Below are positions 57,666 to 64,000 of a stretch of DNA of 64,000 bases, one piece after another. This DNA comes from Leptobrachium leishanense (lineage: Eukaryota > Chordata > Amphibia > Anura > Megophryidae), in contig CM019067.1 of assembly GCA_009667805.1 (NCBI GenBank), positions 241,649,721-241,713,720 on the forward strand, given 5' to 3'. Position numbers and translations under genes: made by a program. The notes under the pieces were generated by a model. The model did not search any database. It had not been told where the DNA came from and worked only from the letters and a program-made list of their open reading frames with translations. The stretch's first letter is position 1. Each line of letters opens with the position of its first letter.

Positions 57666-58027
57666 GGATGGTTCACATCAGGCAGTGCTTCTTGAAATCA
57701 GTAAACCCAAAACTGGTGTGTGTTTTTAAAGGGCAGGACAGCTTTCAGCAACACATCCAATAATATCACACTGATTGGACTCAAGGTTGGCTCACTCCTG
57801 GCTCCAATTAGCTCTTGGAGAAGTCATTAGGCTAGAGGTTCACATACTTTTTCCACCCTGCACTGTGAACATGTTCTGTTCAATAAACACATGAAAACAT
57901 ATAATGTTTGTGTTGTATTATTTTAAGCAGACTGTATTTTTCAAATTGTTGTGACTTAGATGAAGATCAGAGCACATTTTATGACCAATTCATGCAAAAC
58001 TCCACGTAATCCCAAAGGGTTCACATA

Positions 58028-59547
58028 CAGTTGTGTTCAAAATTATTCAACCCCCACTGAAATTGAGTGTTTTGGCTAGTTTGACATTGATTTTGATCAT
58101 TCAGTCATCGTGCTTACAATTAAATCAAAGAGGCACGTGTAGGTCCGACAAATATAACATAACATTTATAATGAAATAACCACAAATGTCTTTTCTGTGC
58201 TCATATCATTATCAGTTTTATTCAACCCCAAGTGACATTCAATCTTAGTACTTAGTACAACATCCTTTTACAGTTATGACAGCTTTTAAACGTGAAGCAT
58301 AGCTTGACACAAGTGTCTTGCAGCGATCTACGGGTATCTTCGCCCATTCGTCATGGGCAAAAGCCTCCAGTTCAGTCACATTCTTAGGCTTGCGCACTGC
58401 AACTGCTTTCTTTAAGTCCCACCAGAGGTTCTCAATCGGATTTAAGTCAGGTGACTGCGATGGCCACTCCAAAATGTTCCAGCCTTTAATCTGCAACCAT
58501 GCTCTAGTGGACTTGGAGGTATGCTTGGGATCATTGTCCTGTTGAAAGGTCCAACGTCTCCAAAGCCTCAGGTTTGTGACGGACTGCATCGACTGCATTG
58601 ACCTCCCACCATGCTTCACAGTAGGCAAGGTGTTCTTTTCTTCATAGGCCTTGTTCTTCCTCCTCCAAACATAGCGTTGATCCATGGGCCCAAATAGTTC
58701 TAATTTTGTTTCATCAGTCCACAGAACACTATCCCAAAACGTCTGTGGTTTGTCCACATGACTTTTGGCATACTGCAGTCGACTCTTCTTATTCTTTGGA
58801 GACAGCAAGGGGGTGCGCCTGGGAGTTCTGGCACGGAGGCCTTCATTACGCAGTGTGCGCCGTATTGTCTGAGCTGAAACTTCAGTACCCACATCTGACA
58901 AATCTTTTCTCAGTTCCTCAGCAGTCACACGGGGACTTTTCTCCACTCTACGCTTCAGGTAGCGCACAGCAGTCGAAGTCAGCATCTTCTTTCTGCCACG
59001 ACCAGGTAGCGTTTCAACAGTGCCCTTTGCCTTGAATTTGCGAATGATGCTTCCTATGGTCTCTCTTGGTATGTTTAACATCTTTGCAATCTTCTTATAG
59101 CCATTGCCCTTCCTGTGAAGAGTAATCACCTCTTCTCTTGTCTTCCTGGACCATTCTCTTGACTTCACCATGTTTGTAACCACACCAGTAAATGTCTAGA
59201 AGGAGCTGAGTATCACATTCATTTTAAAGCTGCCTAATTGGTGCTTATTATGCTTTATTGCTGCTCCGTGACATCCACAGGTGTTTTCAATACCTGATTG
59301 AAAACACTTGAATGAACCTCTGTTCTTCAGAGTGGTAGTCTTTAAGGGGTTGAATAATTGTGTCAATGAAGAATTCACAAAAGAAACATTTACTACTGTA
59401 TTACAAAACCAATTGATGTCATTTTAGTTGCATATGGTTCTTTAAAAAGTCCTTGTAGGATTTCATTCTGAATACAATTACAAATGTACACTAAATTCCC
59501 TAAAACCCTTTACAGCATTGGGGGTTGAATAATTTTGAACACAACTG
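58028..59547 (-). mobile_element. Tc1-type transposon B, youngest insertion (1520 bp)
   Basis: Inverted ends CAGTTGTGTTCAAAATTATT and its complement (perfect over at least 27 bp), flanked by TA (58026-58027 and 59548-59549). It interrupts the right terminal repeat of transposon A, so it is younger. It encodes a single uninterrupted transposase frame on the minus strand. Length is typical of Tc1 elements after allowing for a small internal deletion. Confidence 0.95.
58245..59183 (-). CDS. Tc1/mariner transposase B with in-frame deletion (312 aa)
   Basis: DD34E transposase that would cut and paste its element at TA sites. Visible: the paired-type helix-turn-helix DNA-binding region (residues about 10-115), the GRGRKK hook (61-66), the linker ARTPRRTPLLSPKN (118-131), D157 in WTDETK, D216 in QQDNDPKHTS and E251 in NPIENLW, so the last two are separated by 34 residues as required. 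About 32 residues between D157 and D216 (after KHGG, residues 191-200) are missing compared with Sleeping Beauty-like proteins of about 340 residues, where the two Asp are about 90 apart. The frame is otherwise intact from a plausible Met to the KY C-terminus. Probably inactive because of the deletion in the catalytic fold. Confidence 0.93.
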   Translation of the reverse strand: MVTNMVKSREWSRKTREEVITLHRKGNGYKKIAKMLNIPRETIGSIIRKFKAKGTVETLPGRGRKKMLTSTAVRYLKRRVEKSPRVTAEELRKDLSDVGTEVSAQTIRRTLRNEGLRARTPRRTPLLSPKNKKSRLQYAKSHVDKPQTFWDSVLWTDETKLELFGPMDQRYVWRRKNKAYEEKNTLPTVKHGGRSMQSMQSVTNLRLWRRWTFQQDNDPKHTSKSTRAWLQIKGWNILEWPSQSPDLNPIENLWWDLKKAVAVRKPKNVTELEAFAHDEWAKIPVDRCKTLVSSYASRLKAVITVKGCCTKY

Positions 59548-60084
59548 TACTTTTTCTTGCCACTGTATGTATATTTGTTATTCTGTCTCTCCCATTGTAC
59601 ATCGCTAAGGAATTTGTTGGCGCTTTATAAATGCTTGTAACTCTTATAAGGTGGAGTATTAATTAAGATCTAGTTTATAGCCCTCTCCCCCTTCTTTTAT
59701 AACCCTTTTTTAATGAAGTTTTTTCAATAATGGAGTTTTAAGAAAATGTTTTTAGTAAGCATGAAAAACTCTCTTCATTTAACTGAATGGGTTAATAAGC
59801 TGACCAGACCCTGCAATGAGACACCAGGAAGTGTCAGACTCATGATGGATAGCCAGACAAAAGATAACAAGGCCTCTGCTGCCTAATTAACCCTTAAAGA
59901 CTAATGACAGAACTGTTCCATCATAAATGCATTGACTTTAAAGACCCTAGGTCCTTAAAGGGTTAACAATCCACCACCAGTCAGACTGACACACAGTAGC
60001 TGCTGTTTTTGCCGCCCCACTGGAAACTGCCGCCCTAGGCCTAGGCCTTGTCGGCCTAGGCCAAGATACAGCACAGCAGCTACT

Positions 60085-60112
60085 TCCAAAGTATCAGTTA
60101 AATGATGTAAAT
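60085..60112. other. Flank of the outer hAT element
   Basis: Short unannotated sequence after the target duplication. Confidence 0.3.
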
Positions 60113-60240
60113 CAAGGCTGTCAAACTTCAGCCTTCCAGATGTTGCTGAACTATAACTCCCATGGTTCTCTTCCCATCTTCTGCATTAAAAGTGTTCCAG
60201 GAATTGTAGGCAATCAACATCTGGGGCGTCAGGGTTTGTC
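60113..60240. mobile_element. Degenerate hAT-type MITE (CCTTCCAGATGTTG type)
   Basis: GTCAAACTTCAGCCTTCCAG at the left and CATCTGGGGCGTCAGGG at the right resemble the ends of the element at 62534, with a central ACTCCCATGG motif. Confidence 0.5.
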
Positions 60241-62525
60241 ATCTCAGATGTCAAGTATCAAATTTTCAATCGGTAGAATTTTAACAAGTCTCAATGTGAA
60301 GTTTTGAGAAGCATTTGATTGGCTAGGGTAGACCAGTTGTCCAATGCTGGACGCTCGTTATTCCTTTTGGAATGTAGAGCTTTCATTCAATTTTGTAAGA
60401 TCGATGCATTTTATCCTTTACCTACAGATATAAATCTCTGCCGCCCTGTTATCTTTCTGGCAAGCCACCATATTTGGGCTGCCGATCTTACTTTTGCGAA
60501 GACGTACACGTGGACACCAAAAGATGCTCATGAATTTGGGCGTTCAGATGAAAAACTTTAAATATGGAATCCAAAGAAGCCGTTTTATTTTAAAGTCTCT
60601 GTTTTTTTACACACGTAATGAGGGATAAATGAGGGAACGTCTTATTTCTTGTACTTCTGCCTGAAGAAAGCATCACCGTCCTAGTGGTGTGTTGCCGACC
60701 AAAAATCCACCTCCGTTCTAACGTGAGTGAAAAAGTGCAGACATACTTCATGTGTTGTTCCCTATATATTCCTTCATAATTCTATAACATACGGCACAAT
60801 AGGGCTGAGCAAAGGCCTATCTGAGAAACACTTCTGGATGGCAGACTTGGACACAACAGGAATGTGAATAACGTGGCTCTGTGCTGCTCATGAACCTGTC
60901 ACTGATATCACAGGACATTGCCTATGCCTACAAAAAGTCCAAAATGAGTGCAGTGTATGAGCAAAGAGAAAAGACATCTTTCCTACCTACTAAGCCTGTC
61001 AGTGCACTTTATTGCATTGAATCTAATGTGACCAAAATCAATTGTAAATATGGAATATCTGGTATGGCTAAGAGGTATCTCTTTATGACCTATAGTTCTT
61101 GTAATTGTTCCTAAAACCTATAGGTTTGGTCAGTCAGAAATAATCTTCGATTGTTACATCTAGAGGTCTACCCGGTGAATATTACTGACAGGAGCACATT
61201 GACCAGGTTTCTCAGTGAAATGATATCACGTTACGAAAAGAACAGGGTTACAAACCATTTTGTTTATTCTGTTGCTAATTGCATCGTACTAAATTTTTGT
61301 TGGTGACATGTTTCTTTCAGAACCTTATTATACAAATATGTGGTATAGCTACATCCTGTTTTAACCAGGGAGTATAGAGAACATGTGCTGAAATGAGACC
61401 TCAAGACTAGAAAAGACGACTCTCTGAACAGAAAAGAAACTCAAAAAACGTAATTGTTTGTGACTCATCCTTGTGAAAATGTAATTTTATTTTATAACAA
61501 TACTCTATGTCAAAAGTAGGTTTGGGTCTTGATAGGACAGTATCAACATTTGTTTTACGAAACGTATTACAGCATTACAAAATGCAAATTCCCGTTTTGT
61601 TGGGACTTTTTGTAAGAAAACAAAGAAATAAAATGAATATGTATACCTGCTGAGCCATTGGCAAATTATAATTTGGATACATGCAGGAATTTTATTTTGA
61701 GCAGTCTCCACTCCTTAATTATTAAGCCCTCCAGATCCCTTATCCTAACCTGCCTCCCCTCCCCATTGATAGGCCAATGCAGCCTCCCCTGTCTCTTCTC
61801 CAGACAGCTCCTGCAGGAAGCTGCAGACTCACCTCCTCAATGATCAGCGCATGCGTAACTAACATTCCACTTGGTGGACAATCTTGGTGCAATGTTACTT
61901 CGTTCGCTTTGACCAGTTGATGAAATTAACGTGGCCATGACGACTAGCGTTTCCCTTTAAGCTTATATTAACTATTAATTATGTAACCTGAATATGAATT
62001 TCCTTGCATTGTTTTCTATTTCAGAAACAAACCCACATGACATTGTGGGGATCTTCCAGTGTGCAGTCATCTAAATGTGTCACGAGTTATAGCAGACACA
62101 AACTAAAAGTACACAATTTTCGCTAGCCTCATGCTGGCCAGCTAATGTAAATAATGCAGGTAACAAAGTTTACCTCTGACTATTATTATAGGAACAAATT
62201 AACCTACGGATAGTGGCCGGCGATGCATGATCTGGTCATAAGTATATGTGACTGATTCCATATTTTCTACAACGGAAAAGGGTATCCTTATGCTGACTGC
62301 TTCTTTAAGATTTATTGGTGATATACATAGATGTGCATTTTTTGCAGGTTGATTGTGTAATGGTAATTTTTTGTTGAGCATGAATGTTGTTTTCGTTTCC
62401 TCTTAATGACTGCAAACGTGAGAAAATAAGATGTCTCTTGGCCAAGAATGACTAAACTGTCATACAATAACCTTAGCTGTAAACCGAGAATTAGCGCAAT
62501 TAGTTACACAGAATTAAAGAGTTAC
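60241..62525. other. No recognisable gene
   Basis: No domain-bearing frame. At 60672-60715 a CTGAAGA followed by a hairpin (CATCACC/GGTGTG) recalls the hammerhead-like repeats, but the GAAA part is missing. Frames at 60319-60561, 60881-61114 and 61658-61843 are not supported. Confidence 0.4.
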
Positions 62526-62533
62526 TCTAAGGC

Positions 62534-62667
62534 AGGGGTCAGCAACCTTGGCCCTCCAGATGTTTTTGAACTGCACTACCCATGAGTTTCCACCAATTTA
62601 ATGAGTAACTGAACATTTTGGGAAAAGTAGTTCAAAAACGTCTGGAAAGCCAACGATGCCTGCCACT
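62534..62667. mobile_element. hAT-type MITE (CAGGGGTCAGCAACC ends)
   Basis: Starts CAGGGGTCAGCAACCTTGGC with CCAGATGTTTTTGAACT and ends with AGTTCAAAAACGTCTGG ... CCACTG-like sequence. Flanks CTCTAAGG (62526-62533) and CTCACAGG (after the right end) match at 6 of 8. Confidence 0.65.
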
Positions 62668-62989
62668 GCTCACAGGTAAAAATACGGAGAAGAGGAAAAA
62701 AACTCCCCTGACTCCCACCAATCCAGCTCTCTCTCCACCTTTGAATGTCTTCTTCCCAGAAGCAGGCTCTGTTAGTGGTTTGTCCGCTTGATTGAGCATT
62801 CAGCCAATCCGATGACTCTCAGTTCTGTGAATTGCTGATCGATGCCATGGAAGTCGTTCCAACATAAACTGATTGACTTGCATAAAATTACTTGGGAAAA
62901 GTAAACCACACATCCATACATCTTGAAGCTTCGATCAATCCATAATTTACGTTTGTGGTATACACGCACCAGACTTTAGATACATACAT
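62668..62989. other. No recognisable feature
   Basis: Nothing supported. Confidence 0.35.
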
Positions 62990-63357
62990 ACATCCCAGAC
63001 CACAGACACTGGGGCGGCTGGCATTCTGCCAGGCCCCTCCAACGCTTCTTTCTAGTTAGCAGCTAATGCAACTCTGCTGGGGCCACGCTCTCACAAGATC
63101 TTCCAGGGTTCGCAAGGTCACGTGAAGTCTGCAAGATCTCGCGAGAGCACGACTGAAGGCCAGTGGAGACGTGTTACAACCATTCTGCCAGCTGCCACAG
63201 CCCCTTGCATATCGCCCGTCAAAAGCCATCCCAGTGCTGGCTTCTGGTATCGGGGGCATTTGCACAACAACTCAAGCAACTGAGTAGAACAACTCAGGCA
63301 AATGCCCAGTATCGGCACCGATACCGGTACTAGTATCGATGCTGGTGCAACCCTACA
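62990..63357 (+). mobile_element. Dispersed repeat, copy 2
   Basis: Homologous to 18200-18556 in the same orientation, with GCTCTCACAAGATCTT, CATTCTGCCAGCTGCC, CCCAGTGCTGGCTTCT and the terminal TATCGGCACCGATACC ... GCAACCCTA. Confidence 0.55.
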
Positions 63358-64000
63358 GCAGACTTTATTTAAAATGCAATTTTCTAATATTTAGCTTTGC
63401 CTTTGTTATTTGGTAACAAAGTTTTGGAATTCTTGATTCTACTTTTTTTTGTTTATAAATATATATACCGTATATATCGAACAACAATAAATAGTTTGTC
63501 ACGTCTGAATCTGAAAATTGAATATATATACTGTATATTACTGTCCAGAAAAAACAAATCTTCATACACTATACAGTTTTATTTCTTCCCGTATATCTAT
63601 CTTTTCTATACATTGCTATAATTTCATCTGCAGCTCTGTTATTTTAAGAATGTTTCAGATTGAAATTACTGTTTCCTCCTTTTTTCTTTTTTATTGCTTG
63701 TGGAATATTCCACTGAATGATCTGAGCTGAATGAGTTTTGCTTTGAGCGAGATCATACTTTGGTACATCATGGGATGAAAAAGATAAATATTTGGAATAC
63801 TTTTTAACTATTTAGCAGTTTGCCAGGTAATGTTATTTTCTTAATCAATTAACTGATTTAAAATGCAGAATCTAGTGTATTTCACAGCTAACAACTGTGT
63901 AAAATCGTGCTCTTGTTTCTCCCTGCCAGGACTCCTATTGGTAGGCAATGTACGTGGCTGTTGAGCTGCCATTCTGAACCACTTTGACGGCTGTGCACAT
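63358..64000. other. AT-rich sequence, no gene
   Basis: Contains short TA-rich runs (63455-63480 and 63520-63540). No coding or repeat signature identified. Confidence 0.4.

Noticed and set aside
60672..60715. Another hammerhead-like motif
   Set aside because: CTGAAGA and a hairpin are present but the GAAA core strand and cleavage triplet are missing.

Overview
This window looks like intergenic or deep intronic DNA from a large, repeat-rich vertebrate genome, most likely an amphibian (an anuran by overall repeat style). The reasons are an almost complete lack of host coding sequence, dense hAT-, Harbinger- and Tc1-type DNA transposons with small non-autonomous palindromic relatives, L2/CR1- and L1-type LINE pieces, several solo LTRs, and foldback repeats carrying hammerhead-ribozyme-like cores of a kind known from amphibian genomes. 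The species call is inference. I find no convincing host gene; one exon-like segment (6641-6747) is the only candidate. There are no rRNA, tRNA, CRISPR or operon features.

Layout. 1-1749: the 5' end of an endogenous retrovirus on the minus strand (LTR, tRNA-Pro-like primer site, long leader, first codons of gag, which runs off the window). 2054-3640: inverted arrays and foldbacks. 4013-6543: a MITE carrying two later TTA-flanked insertions and a 67-bp duplication. 8839-9224: a near-perfect palindrome whose centre encodes two head-to-head hammerhead candidates. 11181-12740: a foldback split by a solo LTR. 12775-16000: small DNA transposons, one nested. 18131-21251: microsatellite, foldback and a hAT element with another hAT inside it. 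22683-27413: a LINE on the minus strand (endonuclease and reverse transcriptase) with a direct duplication of its central part. 27662-28776 and 49853-50890: two solo LTRs of one family in opposite orientation. 32007-34508: a TIR element and a MITE. 35083-37621: a 5'-truncated L1-like insertion with poly(A) and target duplication, itself hit by two MITEs, one carrying a minisatellite.

40598-43995: three transposons nested in one another, the innermost holding two tandem arrays. 44224-44979: another solo LTR. 45818-47891: nested MITEs and an element containing a foldback full of telomere-like CCCTAA sequence. 48237-48562: a repeat with a decayed hammerhead-like core. 51617-60076: the deepest nest: a hAT element with an exact 8-bp target duplication contains an L2-type 3' end, which contains a Tc1 element, which contains a Penelope-like foldback, a 1.2-kb tandem duplication and a second, younger Tc1 element with a nearly complete transposase. 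60085-64000: mostly featureless, with two small hAT-type MITEs and one dispersed repeat.

Nothing here forms a pathway. The relations that matter are insertion order, read from target-site duplications. Boundaries were read by eye; copy numbers, ages and family names need a repeat library.
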